DNA from: Nostoc sp. UCD121
Lineage (GTDB): Bacteria > Cyanobacteriota > Cyanobacteriia > Cyanobacteriales > Nostocaceae
NCBI RefSeq assembly: GCF_014222285.1
Contig: NZ_JACKZS010000057.1
Coordinates: forward strand, 1-38,640
Length of the DNA stretch: 38,640 bases
Direction of reading: 5' to 3'
The notes beneath the pieces are model-generated. The model was not told where the DNA came from. It searched no databases and worked only from the letters and a program-made list of their open reading frames with translations. Numbering within the stretch: position 1 is the first letter of the stretch; every line of letters begins with the position of its first letter. This document shows positions 7,919-13,912 of the stretch, in pieces. The position numbers were made by a program, and so were the translations under genes.

Positions 7919-8004
7919 TTTACTTCAAACTCAATCAGAGAGGGCAATACCGCGATTACATCACAATGTCCTCTCACTTCTTCTCAAAATTTTGTAGTAT
8001 GCCC

Positions 8005-8033
8005 TTGACACCTTGTACTACATTATGTAGTAT
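8005..8033 (+). promoter_or_regulatory. tRNA array promoter with palindrome on the -10
   Basis: TTGACA (8005-8010), a 17-nt spacer and TAGTAT (8028-8033) make a near-consensus sigma-70 promoter about 85 bp before the first tRNA. A perfect 17-nt odd palindrome, TACTACAT-T-ATGTAGTA (8016-8032), covers most of the spacer and the -10. Related half-sites TGTAGTAT (7993-8000) and GTAGTG-AAG-CACTAC (8038-8052) flank it, which suggests repressor control. Confidence 0.75.
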
Positions 8034-8119
8034 ATATGTAGTGAAGCACTACAGCCTCTCAAAAAGGCATAGCGCAAACACTTCTGAACCATGAAAACTA
8101 AATAATTGCCATCCAACGT

Positions 8120-8195
8120 GGGGGTGTAGCTTAGTCTGGTTTAAAGCAGTCGCCTGTCGAGCGAAAGATCGTGGGTTCAAATCCAATCACCCCCG
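8120..8195 (+). tRNA. trnD-GTC: tRNA-Asp(GTC)
   Basis: First unit of the array. The acceptor GGGGGTG / CACCCCC pairs perfectly and the anticodon loop is CTGTCGA. The T-loop is TTCAAAT, with one mismatch in the T-stem. The 3' CCA is not encoded. Confidence 0.85.
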
Positions 8196-8198
8196 TGT

Positions 8199-8272
8199 AG
8201 CCTTGTGGACAAATAGACAAGTCGTTCTGATTCTCAGTCAGAGAGAAGCGGGTGCAACTCCCGTCAAGGCTT
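8199..8272 (+). tRNA. trnE-CTC: tRNA-Glu(CTC), atypical D-loop
   Basis: Acceptor AGCCTTG / CAAGGCT and anticodon stem TCTGA / TCAGA around loop TTCTCAG give anticodon CTC. The D-stem GAC / GTC has a loop without the usual GG pair, and the T-loop is TGCAACT rather than TTCAAAT. Charging by the Glu enzyme is not assured. It starts 3 nt after tRNA-Asp. Confidence 0.65.
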
Positions 8273-8280
8273 CTAAATGT

Positions 8281-8355
8281 GTCCGAGTAGCCAAGTGGGA
8301 AGGCGTTGATCTGCAAAATCAATCATCGTGGGTTCAATCCCCACCTCGGACTCCA
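8281..8355 (+). tRNA. trnC-GCA: tRNA-Cys(GCA)
   Basis: Perfect acceptor GTCCGAG / CTCGGAC, anticodon stem TTGAT / ATCAA, loop CTGCAAA, T-loop TTCAATC. CCA is encoded (8353-8355). Confidence 0.92.
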
Positions 8356-8360
8356 AACGT

Positions 8361-8435
8361 TGCAGTGTAACCTAACGGCAAGGTACTCGGCTCATAACCG
8401 AGGATATGTGGGTTCAACTCCCACCTCTGCGACCA
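8361..8435 (+). tRNA. trnM-CAT: tRNA-Met(CAT)
   Basis: Acceptor TGCAGTG / CTCTGCG (one T-T mismatch), D-stem ACCT / AGGT, anticodon stem CTCGG / CCGAG with loop CTCATAA, CCA encoded. It lacks the three G-C pairs of initiator tRNA, so it is probably elongator. An Ile2 tRNA with a modified CAT anticodon cannot be excluded. Confidence 0.82.
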
Positions 8436-8437
8436 AT

Positions 8438-8508
8438 GCAGGGATAGTGTAACGGCAGCATAAGGGTCTCCAAAACCTTTGGTCTGGGTTCAAATCCTAG
8501 TCTCTGCG
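8438..8508 (+). tRNA. trnW-CCA: tRNA-Trp(CCA)
   Basis: Acceptor GCAGGGA / TCTCTGC, D-stem GTGT / GCAT, anticodon stem AGGGT / ACCTT with loop CTCCAAA, T-loop TTCAAAT. CCA is not encoded. Confidence 0.88.
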
Positions 8509-8529
8509 TTCTACTGCGTACTCCAACAT

Positions 8530-8596
8530 AAGAAGCTTACAAACTGGTTAATCGGTCTAAAAACCGAAGTAGGTTCGACTCCTACAGTCTCCGCCA
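8530..8596 (+). pseudogene. degenerate tRNA unit
   Basis: A T-arm (GTAGG TTCGACT CCTAC), a 3' acceptor strand AGTCTCC and an encoded CCA (8594-8596) are clear. No upstream sequence pairs with the acceptor strand, the D-stem is missing, and the anticodon loop between TCGGT and ACCGA is only 6 nt (CTAAAA). The variable region is one base long. It looks like a tRNA relic; a former Leu or Lys type is possible. Confidence 0.6.
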
Positions 8597-8660
8597 AACC
8601 AAACCTGGAGGCTGTTAAAAACAGCTTCTCAAACTTGTATGTAGTAGAAATCTCACTCTT
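8597..8660 (+). other. spacer with stem-loop inside tRNA array
   Basis: This is the only long spacer in the array. It holds a hairpin built from GAGGCTGTT and AACAGCTTCTC around a short A-rich loop (about 8608-8630). There is no T-run. It could be a processing signal or the relic of another tRNA unit. Confidence 0.4.
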
Positions 8661-8737
8661 GGTGCAGAAGGGAAGTGGCCGAGCGGCACGTCTTTCAAGC
8701 GTGTAATTAGCGGGTTCAAGTCCCGTCTGCACTACCA
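8661..8737 (+). tRNA. trnE-TTC: tRNA-Glu(TTC)
   Basis: Acceptor GGTGCAG / CTGCACT, anticodon stem CACGT / GCGTG with loop CTTTCAA, T-stem GCGGG / CCCGT with loop TTCAAGT, CCA encoded. The D-arm (GGGAAGTGGCCGAGCGGC) resembles class II tRNAs although the variable arm is short. Confidence 0.78.
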
Positions 8738-8744
8738 AATTTAT

Positions 8745-8825
8745 GGGTCGGCTCGCCTACTGGTGTGGGCAACGGTCTGTAAAACCGCCGCGTTTGCGTT
8801 GCTGGTTCAATTCCAGCCCGGCCCA
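8745..8825 (+). tRNA. trnY-GTA: tRNA-Tyr(GTA)
   Basis: Acceptor GGGTCGG / CCGGCCC, anticodon loop CTGTAAA, long variable arm expected for bacterial Tyr, T-arm GCTGG TTCAATT CCAGC. CCA is not encoded. Confidence 0.9.
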
Positions 8826-8829
8826 TTAT

Positions 8830-8914
8830 GGAGAGATTGCTATTGGCAGGGCAAGCTGTTTGCTAAACAGTCGTGGATGTAAGTCCACTGTGGGTTCAAC
8901 TCCCTCTCTCTCCG
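8830..8914 (+). tRNA. trnS-GCT: tRNA-Ser(GCT)
   Basis: Acceptor GGAGAGA / TCTCTCC, anticodon loop TTGCTAA in stem GCTGT / ACAGT, long variable arm as required for Ser, T-loop TTCAACT. 85 nt, CCA not encoded. Confidence 0.9.
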
Positions 8915-8919
8915 CCTTT

Positions 8920-8993
8920 GAGAACGTGGTGTAACTGGATAACATCTCAGATTACGAAACTGAAGATTGAGAGTTCAAGTCTCTCCGTTCTCG
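8920..8993 (+). tRNA. trnR-ACG: tRNA-Arg(ACG)
   Basis: Perfect acceptor GAGAACG / CGTTCTC, D-stem GTGT / ACAT, loop TTACGAA with an A-A mismatch closing the anticodon stem, T-arm GAGAG TTCAAGT CTCTC. Anticodon A34 would need deamination to inosine. Confidence 0.85.
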
Positions 8994-8999
8994 CCTTAT

Positions 9000-9073
9000 C
9001 CCCCGGTAGCTCAGTTGGTAGTAGCGCCTGTCTGAAGAACAGGAGGTCATCCGTTCAATCCGGATCTGGGGGA
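9000..9073 (+). tRNA. trnF-GAA: tRNA-Phe(GAA)
   Basis: Acceptor CCCCCGG / CTGGGGG, D-arm TAGCTCAGTTGGTAGTAGC, anticodon stem CCTGT / ACAGG with loop CTGAAGA, T-arm ATCCG TTCAATC CGGAT. CCA is not encoded. Confidence 0.9.
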
Positions 9074-9082
9074 CTGGCACAT

Positions 9083-9157
<75 letters not shown>

Positions 9158-9162
9158 TTCAT

Positions 9163-9240
9163 TGCCGAGTGGACGACTGGGAAAGTCGCGCTCGTCTCTG
9201 AATCATAGAGATGTTGGTTCAACTCCAACCTCGGCAGCCA
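9163..9240 (+). tRNA. tRNA of undetermined identity
   Basis: Perfect acceptor TGCCGAG / CTCGGCA, D-stem GAC / GTC, a good T-arm and an encoded CCA. The anticodon arm is abnormal: the strongest stem, CGTCTCT / AGAGATG, is 7 bp with loop GAATCAT that lacks the T33 position, and it is displaced several bases from the D-arm. It may be a pseudo-tRNA or carry an insertion. Its D-arm resembles that of the Glu(CTC) unit. Confidence 0.55.
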
Positions 9241-9245
9241 ATTAT

Positions 9246-9318
9246 TGCCCTGTGGTGTAACTGGCAACATCCCTCGCTTTGAACGAGGAGATTCCAGGTT
9301 CAAATCCTGGCAGGGCAG
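9246..9318 (+). tRNA. trnQ-TTG: tRNA-Gln(TTG)
   Basis: Perfect acceptor TGCCCTG / CAGGGCA, D-arm GTGT / ACAT, anticodon stem CCTCG / CGAGG with loop CTTTGAA, T-arm CCAGG TTCAAAT CCTGG. Confidence 0.93.
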
Positions 9319-9324
9319 TATTAT

Positions 9325-9398
9325 CCGGGTGTGGTGTAGCTTGGCAGCACTCCTGTTTTGGGAACAGGCGGTCGTAGGTTCAAATCCTACCACTCGGA
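9325..9398 (+). tRNA. trnP-TGG: tRNA-Pro(TGG)
   Basis: Acceptor CCGGGTG / CACTCGG, anticodon stem CCTGT / ACAGG with loop TTTGGGA, T-arm GTAGG TTCAAAT CCTAC. Confidence 0.93.
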
Positions 9399-9403
9399 TT
9401 CGT

Positions 9404-9476
9404 GGGTCGTTAGCTCAATGGCTAGAGTTCCCGCCTTTTAAGCGGAGTGATCAGAGTTCGAGTCTCTGGCGACCCA
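9404..9476 (+). tRNA. trnK-TTT: tRNA-Lys(TTT)
   Basis: Acceptor GGGTCGT / GCGACCC, D-arm TAGCTCAATGGCTAGAG, anticodon loop CTTTTAA (one stem mismatch), T-arm CAGAG TTCGAGT CTCTG. Confidence 0.9.
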
Positions 9477-9480
9477 CCTT

Positions 9481-9554
9481 GCCCCTGTGATGCAATTGGA
9501 AGACATGATCCGCTTAAAACGGGTTTTCTACAGGTTCAAGCCCTGTCAGGGGTA
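9481..9554 (+). tRNA. trnL-TAA: tRNA with Leu anticodon TAA on a class I scaffold
   Basis: Acceptor GCCCCTG / CAGGGGT, anticodon stem ATCCG / CGGGT with loop CTTAAAA, T-arm ACAGG TTCAAGC CCTGT. The variable region is only 5 nt (TTTCT), whereas bacterial tRNA-Leu normally has a long variable arm. The D-arm resembles the Gln, Gly and Pro units of the array. The Leu call rests on the anticodon alone; the charged amino acid is uncertain. Confidence 0.7.
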
Positions 9555-9564
9555 CTATCAAAAT

Positions 9565-9637
9565 GCTGGTGTAGCTCAATTGGCAGAGCAACTGATTTGT
9601 AATCAGTAGGTTGCAGGTTCAACTCCTGTCACCAGCT
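9565..9637 (+). tRNA. trnT-TGT: tRNA-Thr(TGT)
   Basis: Perfect acceptor GCTGGTG / CACCAGC, D-arm GCTC / GAGC, anticodon stem ACTGA / TCAGT with loop TTTGTAA, T-loop TTCAACT. Confidence 0.93.
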
Positions 9638-9642
9638 TCAAT

Positions 9643-9713
9643 GCGATTGTGGTGTAATGGCAGCATCAGAGTCTTCCAAACTCACGGTACGAGTTCGAGT
9701 CTCGTCAATCGCT
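9643..9713 (+). tRNA. trnG-TCC: tRNA-Gly(TCC)
   Basis: Perfect acceptor GCGATTG / CAATCGC, D-arm GTGT / GCAT, anticodon loop CTTCCAA, T-arm ACGAG TTCGAGT CTCGT. Confidence 0.93.
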
Positions 9714-9718
9714 CTTTT

Positions 9719-9794
9719 AGCCCTGTAACTCAGTTGGGAGAGTGCCTCTCTTACAAAGAGGAAGTCGCGGGTTCAATCCCTGCCGGGGCTACCA
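9719..9794 (+). tRNA. trnV-TAC: tRNA-Val(TAC)
   Basis: Acceptor AGCCCTG / CGGGGCT, D-arm ACTC / GAGT, anticodon stem CCTCT / AGAGG with loop CTTACAA, T-loop TTCAATC, CCA encoded. Confidence 0.93.
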
Positions 9795-9800
9795 ATTTAT

Positions 9801-9876
9801 GGGAGTGTCGCCTAATGGATAAGGCAACCGTCTTCTAAACGGTTTTATATAGGTTCAAATCCTGTCACTCCTGCCA
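9801..9876 (+). tRNA. trnR-TCT: tRNA-Arg(TCT)
   Basis: Acceptor GGGAGTG / CACTCCT, D-arm GCCT / AGGC, anticodon stem ACCGT / ACGGT with loop CTTCTAA, T-loop TTCAAAT, CCA encoded. Confidence 0.93.
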
Positions 9877-9879
9877 CAT

Positions 9880-9953
9880 GGGGTCATAGCTCAATTGGCT
9901 AGAGCGCCTGCCTTGCAAGCAGGAGGTTATGGGTTCAAGTCCCATTGATTCCA
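9880..9953 (+). tRNA. trnA-TGC: tRNA-Ala(TGC)
   Basis: Acceptor GGGGTCA / TGATTCC with two G-T pairs, D-arm GCTC / GAGC, anticodon stem CCTGC / GCAGG with loop CTTGCAA, T-arm ATGGG TTCAAGT CCCAT. Confidence 0.93.
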
Positions 9954-9958
9954 TTGAT

Positions 9959-10033
9959 GGTGTCTGAAGCCAAAGTGGTCGCGGCGCTGGTTTGTGGAAC
10001 CAGTCATAACGGGTTCAAGTCCCGCCAGACACC
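9959..10033 (+). tRNA. trnH-GTG: tRNA-His(GTG)
   Basis: The acceptor GTGTCTG / CAGACAC is extended by G-1 (9959) opposite C73 (10033), the identity element of bacterial tRNA-His. Anticodon stem CTGGT / ACCAG with loop TTGTGGA. Position 8 is A rather than T. Confidence 0.92.
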
Positions 10034-10041
10034 CCTTATAT

Positions 10042-10124
10042 GGAAGATGCTGCTCAAGGGAGGGCAACTAGTCTTGAAAACTAGAGCAGGGTAACACCTG
10101 GGGGTTCAATTCCTCCATCTTCCG
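10042..10124 (+). tRNA. trnS-TGA: tRNA-Ser(TGA)
   Basis: Perfect acceptor GGAAGAT / ATCTTCC, anticodon stem CTAGT / ACTAG with loop CTTGAAA, long variable arm, T-loop TTCAATT. Confidence 0.93.
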
Positions 10125-10128
10125 CTTT

Positions 10129-10200
10129 CCACCAGAAGCCGAAAAGCGAGGCGCTGTGCTGATAACACAGATATAGGAGGGGCAGTACCTCTCTGGTGGA
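10129..10200 (+). tRNA. trnI-GAT: tRNA-Ile(GAT), atypical T-loop
   Basis: Last unit. Perfect acceptor CCACCAG / CTGGTGG, D-stem GCC / GGC, perfect anticodon stem CTGTG / CACAG with loop CTGATAA. The T-stem GGAGG / CCTCT encloses GGCAGTA, so the normal TTCAA motif is absent. It may be folded differently or be losing function. Confidence 0.75.
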
Positions 10201-10227
10201 TTCCCTTTTCTATCGGCTCAATACCAA

Positions 10228-10944
10228 CTAGGATTTTCCCTTATAACTACCCAATTCTATAGGTGTAGGAAGTTGGGGTTTGTGTTCTACTGGCATTCCA
10301 CTCCAAGAGTATAATAACTGGTTAAAAAGGCTGAACACTTCCCACATAGTATGAGTATATCCTCTGCCACACAATGAATTGCGCTCACATTCTGGGATTA
10401 ACTCAAGCCCTAAAGTTTGATGTTCCATATCTGATTCTTGATGAACCAACCAATAACCTTTAGGGGTCAATCCTACTTCGGCTAGTTTAGGGTTGACAAT
10501 GGCATAGAAGTCGTAAGCAAGCCCCTCTGCCACCAAATTCAGCGTAATAATCTGATGTGCTATCGATTCACGCATCACAGAGCGGATAAAATAAGACCCT
10601 AACGCTAAAGTTTCAAATGTTGGTGGTATTGAAGTTAGTTGTTCATCAGGAGCTAGTAAGCCAGATTCACGCATCCAATCAGCTAGTTCTTCAGGGTGCG
10701 TCACTTCTTCAGCAGCGTGTTCGCCAAAAGCATCACGAAAACGTGCATCGTGGCAGCTACCATAACGTAACGCCACTGCTGCTGTAAAGTCGCAGGATAA
10801 ATAATACAGTTGTCTGATCCATTGAAAGTCTGAAGGTGAAGAAGCCAAATTTACTGTTTTGTAAAACAGATTGCGTTTAGTAATGTTTCGATATTCTTGC
10901 ACTAGCTCTATTAGCCATTGCATAGGTATCGTGTGAGTCAACAT
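10228..10944 (-). CDS. haem-oxygenase-like di-iron protein
   Basis: A 238-residue all-helical protein of the TenA/PqqC/haem-oxygenase-like superfamily, in which a helix bundle can hold a di-iron site. Candidate ligands are in EHAAEEVTHPEEL (75-87: Glu and His83), E140 in LVAEGLAYDFY, and the HQESDMEH block (168-175). The spacing matches members annotated as iron-containing redox enzymes. The start is firm: AAAAAGGAG lies 6-7 nt before ATG. The substrate is unknown; relatives act in oxidative tailoring or cofactor metabolism. It converges on the tRNA array, with its stop only 27 bp from the last tRNA, and no clear terminator lies between them. Confidence 0.75.
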   Translation of the reverse strand: MLTHTIPMQWLIELVQEYRNITKRNLFYKTVNLASSPSDFQWIRQLYYLSCDFTAAVALRYGSCHDARFRDAFGEHAAEEVTHPEELADWMRESGLLAPDEQLTSIPPTFETLALGSYFIRSVMRESIAHQIITLNLVAEGLAYDFYAIVNPKLAEVGLTPKGYWLVHQESDMEHQTLGLELIPECERNSLCGRGYTHTMWEVFSLFNQLLYSWSGMPVEHKPQLPTPIELGSYKGKS

Positions 10945-11168
10945 AGCAACTCCTTTTTCTCACCATTTAATTAAGTGAGAAATTATCTTATATTTCTATT
11001 AAAGCTATTATTTTAAATTTTAGTAATCAATGTCTTTACAAAAAAATCATAATATGCATAAAGATGTAGTCCGATTGACAGCAGCAGATTGTATTTACGA
11101 GATGATAAGTAAGAGTGTGATGCTCCACAGAAACCACTCTTGCGATCGCTATTAATTAAATCATTGTT

Positions 11169-11642
11169 ATGCATCGATTTTTAATATTTGGCAATTCTGG
11201 TTCTGGCAAAAGTACTCTTGCCAATAAACTTGGCAAAGACTTCGGCATTCCAGTTCTCGATCTCGATACTATTGCATGGGAAGCAAACCAAATTGCCATA
11301 CGGCGTAATCACGAACATTCAGTTAGGGATCTACAAGACTTCATAGAAAATAATACTGCTTGGGTAATTGAAGGTTGCTATACTACGCTACTCAAAATTG
11401 CTCTTGAATTCTCAACTGAAATTTATTTCCTCAATCCTGGCATTGATAAGTGTCTTGAAAATAACCGCAATCGCCCTTGGGAAGTGCATAAATTCCAATC
11501 GCCTGAAGAACAGGCACAAACTTTTGATTTTTTACAGAATTGGATTCAACAATATTATGAACGCGATGATGAATTCGGTTATTCATCCCATCGCTCAATA
11601 TTTCATCAATTTAACGGCATAAAGCATGAAATTACCAGATGA
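11169..11642 (+). CDS. P-loop nucleotide kinase-like protein
   Basis: A 157-residue P-loop protein. The Walker A motif GNSGSGKST (8-16) opens the fold, followed by VLDLDTIAWEA (29-39) with an acidic pair typical of adenylate or shikimate kinase-like proteins, then WVIEGCY (65-71) as the strand after the substrate region. The arginine-rich element NRNRPWE (98-104) could be the lid. The length suits small AAA_17/AAA_18 or adenylate-kinase-like NTPases. The natural substrate is unknown. No ribosome binding site is seen before the ATG. The C-terminus (HEITR) is shorter than usual in this group, which could mean a slight truncation. Confidence 0.75.
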   Translation: MHRFLIFGNSGSGKSTLANKLGKDFGIPVLDLDTIAWEANQIAIRRNHEHSVRDLQDFIENNTAWVIEGCYTTLLKIALEFSTEIYFLNPGIDKCLENNRNRPWEVHKFQSPEEQAQTFDFLQNWIQQYYERDDEFGYSSHRSIFHQFNGIKHEITR

Positions 11643-11709
11643 GCCAATAATGCCATTGCATGAGAAGTTCGCACAATTAACTTCACTGATTTTCACAAAA
11701 GCATTTCCA

Positions 11710-11725
11710 CCAATAACGTTATTGG
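11710..11725. repeat. 16-bp palindrome, candidate parS copy A
   Basis: CCAATAACGTTATTGG is a perfect 16-bp palindrome about 165 bp upstream of the parA start. The same 16 bp, extended to 20 bp, occurs inside parB (12991-13010). Length and location fit a ParB centromere site, though the sequence differs from the chromosomal parS consensus. Confidence 0.5.
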
Positions 11726-11747
11726 CAAAGGGCCTATCTAATGGGAT

Positions 11748-11776
11748 GCGATGGCTGCGGCGGGCAAAGCCATCGC
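11748..11776. repeat. 29-bp palindromic repeat, copy 2
   Basis: Arms GCGATGGC and GCCATCGC flank TGCGGCGGGCAAA. It has the same architecture as the copy at 3868-3896 and lies in the gap before parA. Confidence 0.75.
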
Positions 11777-11889
11777 AGTACTATCAAGTCATCTCAAAAA
11801 AAAACTGATACTATTACTGCTAAATAGTGAAAATTAATTGCGACAGATACAAGCGCAATAGTAAATTGAGCAAGACTTTAAAAAAAATT

Positions 11890-12531
11890 ATGATTATTGG
11901 GTTAACAAACCAGAAGGGGGGCGCTGGTAAAACTACTGTATCTGGTCATCTGGCGTATTGGTTAAGCCAACGCGGAACAGTGATGATTGTGGATGCAGAT
12001 GCACAGCAGAGTAGTACTAACTGGATGAAAGACCTGCAACTGCCGTGTAAAACAATGATAGACCCGGATGATTTATTTGATGAACTGCCGACTTTAGCAG
12101 AACAATATGATGCTGTAGTTGTAGACGGGCCAGGTAGCCTAAGTGAAACAACCAAGGCAATTTTATCTAGATGTGACCTAGCCCTAGTACCCTGTAAACC
12201 AGCAGGTCTAGATATGCACAGTACATCAAAAATGGTAAGAATTTTGCGGCAGGCAAGAGAACTGCGAGGTGGTATGCCCCATGTTGGTTTATTTTTAAAT
12301 CACGCAAAAAAAGGAACTGTATTACTCAAAGATGCCCAAAGAGCATTATCAGAAAAAAACACAGGGTTTCCTTTACTAAAAACAATGGTGTATGACTTAC
12401 AGGTAATTGCTGATGCACCAGGGCAAGGCACGACGGTTTGGGAACTACCAGGAGCAACAGCTAAACGCGCCGCCAAAGATTTTGAGGCACTTTTTACCGA
12501 AGCCTTGGGAGTAACCAATGGCAAGAGATAG
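11890..12531 (+). CDS. parA: ParA partition ATPase
   Basis: A 213-residue ParA/Soj-type ATPase of the short class that lacks an N-terminal DNA-binding domain. The deviant Walker A is QKGGAGKTT (8-16, signature Lys9), followed by VMIVDADAQQSSTNW (Walker A' region) and YDAVVVDGPG (Walker B). ATP-driven dimer cycling on the nucleoid moves ParB-bound plasmid DNA. I chose the internal ATG at 11890 because MIIGLTNQKGG is the normal start of this family. The frame stays open 21 codons further upstream, but that part is low-complexity. Its stop overlaps the start of parB by 14 bp, so the two genes are translationally coupled. Confidence 0.93.
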   Translation: MIIGLTNQKGGAGKTTVSGHLAYWLSQRGTVMIVDADAQQSSTNWMKDLQLPCKTMIDPDDLFDELPTLAEQYDAVVVDGPGSLSETTKAILSRCDLALVPCKPAGLDMHSTSKMVRILRQARELRGGMPHVGLFLNHAKKGTVLLKDAQRALSEKNTGFPLLKTMVYDLQVIADAPGQGTTVWELPGATAKRAAKDFEALFTEALGVTNGKR

Positions 12532-13450
12532 AAGAATGGTAGAAGAGTTTATCTTTAGGGATGATGCTAACCAAACTAAGGCGACTATGCCCCTAAGTTT
12601 GATTGTGCTGCCTAAAGCAGAACTGCGGTACTACATCGACCCAGAAGAGGTAGACAAAATTGTTGCTACTGCCAGAAAAAACGGCATTCTAGAACCACTT
12701 TTAGTCCGTCCTATCCCTGGCAGTGACAAACATGAGGTAGTAGCAGGGGCAAAACGCTACAGAGCAGGACACATTCTGGAATTGGTAGAAGTCCCTGTAG
12801 TCATTCGTCAACTCAATGATGAAGATGCTCTAGAAATTGCCCTCATAGAAAACTTCGCTCGTTCGGGACTCACTGACCTTGAAGAAACTGATGGGATTGT
12901 GCGACTTTTGGCTGTCAAATTAAAAATTTCACCCCAAGAAGTACCACCACTGCTACATCACATTCAAAACCAACAGCGTGGTAGAACTGCTGCCAATAAC
13001 GTTATTGGCAATGATGTCATTAGTGTAGTGGAGGAGGTTTTGACCTCGCTCGGCAATATTAAACTAGACTCTTTTATCAGCAATCGTTTGCCATTGCTCA
13101 ATTTGCCCAGTGACATTTTAGAGGTATTACGTCAGGGGAAACTGGAGACAAGTAAAGCCAAAGCGATCGCACGAGTTGGTGATGAAAAAACAAGAAAACA
13201 ATTCTTAGAAGATGCGATCGCTTACAATCTCTCACTGAGCGAAATCAAGCGTAAGATTCAAGAAATTGAGCAGCAGTCTAAATCAGAGTCATCAAAGCAA
13301 ACAGAATCAGCATCCATAAAAGACCGCGTTGATGATACTTTTCAACGTTTCAAAAAAGCGAAAGTGTGGGATGATCCGAAGAAAAAATCCAAAGTAGAGA
13401 AGTTGTTAGCTCAGTTAGATGCACTGATGCAAGGCGACAACCCAAAGTAA
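12518..13450 (+). CDS. parB: ParB partition protein
   Basis: A 310-residue ParB/Spo0J-type centromere-binding protein. The N-terminal nuclease-like CTP-binding domain has GAKRYRA (77-83) in the place of the usual GERRxRA box, and IENFARSGLTDLEE (110-123) in place of the ENxQR motif. A helical DNA-binding region follows (about 125-240), then a charged C-terminal dimerisation segment rich in Lys, Glu and Ser. The ribosome binding site GGAG lies inside the end of parA. A perfect 20-bp palindrome lies within its own coding sequence (12991-13010, residues 158-165) and could be a target site. With ParA it secures plasmid inheritance. Confidence 0.92.
   Translation: MARDRRMVEEFIFRDDANQTKATMPLSLIVLPKAELRYYIDPEEVDKIVATARKNGILEPLLVRPIPGSDKHEVVAGAKRYRAGHILELVEVPVVIRQLNDEDALEIALIENFARSGLTDLEETDGIVRLLAVKLKISPQEVPPLLHHIQNQQRGRTAANNVIGNDVISVVEEVLTSLGNIKLDSFISNRLPLLNLPSDILEVLRQGKLETSKAKAIARVGDEKTRKQFLEDAIAYNLSLSEIKRKIQEIEQQSKSESSKQTESASIKDRVDDTFQRFKKAKVWDDPKKKSKVEKLLAQLDALMQGDNPK
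12991..13010. repeat. 20-bp palindrome in parB, candidate parS copy B
   Basis: TGCCAATAACGTTATTGGCA is a perfect 20-bp palindrome. Its inner 16 bp match the copy at 11710-11725 exactly. Two identical palindromes flanking or inside parAB suggest sites bound by ParB. Confidence 0.5.
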
Positions 13451-13472
13451 ACCAATGTGGTAATTCTCGAAA

Positions 13473-13703
13473 CTATTCAATTTGCTCTCTTAAGGATGGC
13501 GACATAATCATTAGTCCTCGGACAACCTCTTCAGGTGTGGCTGTGCCATTGATTACCTTTGGTATAATCGCCATCACTTCTAAAGCTAAATTGGTGGGAA
13601 TTCCCCTTGCTTCTAACCGCTTCAACTCTAAAATGTCAATCCCTGCTGCCAATCCCTCTAAATACTCTTCTACACTCACTCCCAAGTTTTCAATTTCCGA
13701 CAT
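13473..13703 (-). CDS. small acidic hypothetical protein
   Basis: A 76-residue acidic helical protein, start MSEIENLGVSVEEYLEGLA. It contains LEARGIPTNLALEVMAIIP and a C-terminal helix RGLMIMSPSLREQIE. It is unrecognised. It runs toward parB and stops 23 bp from it. No clear ribosome binding site. Composition and reading frame are consistent with a real gene. Confidence 0.5.
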   Translation of the reverse strand: MSEIENLGVSVEEYLEGLAAGIDILELKRLEARGIPTNLALEVMAIIPKVINGTATPEEVVRGLMIMSPSLREQIE

Positions 13704-13912
13704 GGGTATAATTGGTTTTTTGTTTGACTTCTATATTCAAGCATCTATTACATGGCTATCTTACAGATGGATCATGTCAAAGTGCGACGCTGCGAGGTAT
13801 GCCTGAGCAACAGCTACTGAGCCAAATTTCCTCTAAGAAAAAGGTCTGCATCCCAGTCAAATCCCAATATGGTTTCGTGTTATGCGATCGCTCCCCTCAA
13901 CCATTCCACCTC

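Noticed and set aside
7993..8052. Reading the TGTAGTA repeats as a cyanobacterial LexA box or a BlaI/MecI operator
   Set aside because: The palindrome resembles such sites only loosely, and it does not fit the LexA consensus I remember. No candidate regulator is encoded next to it, so I call only an operator-like palindrome.
11626..11808. 60-codon frame between the P-loop kinase and parA
   Set aside because: It runs through a 29-bp repeat and the candidate parS palindrome and has no convincing ribosome binding site or family resemblance.
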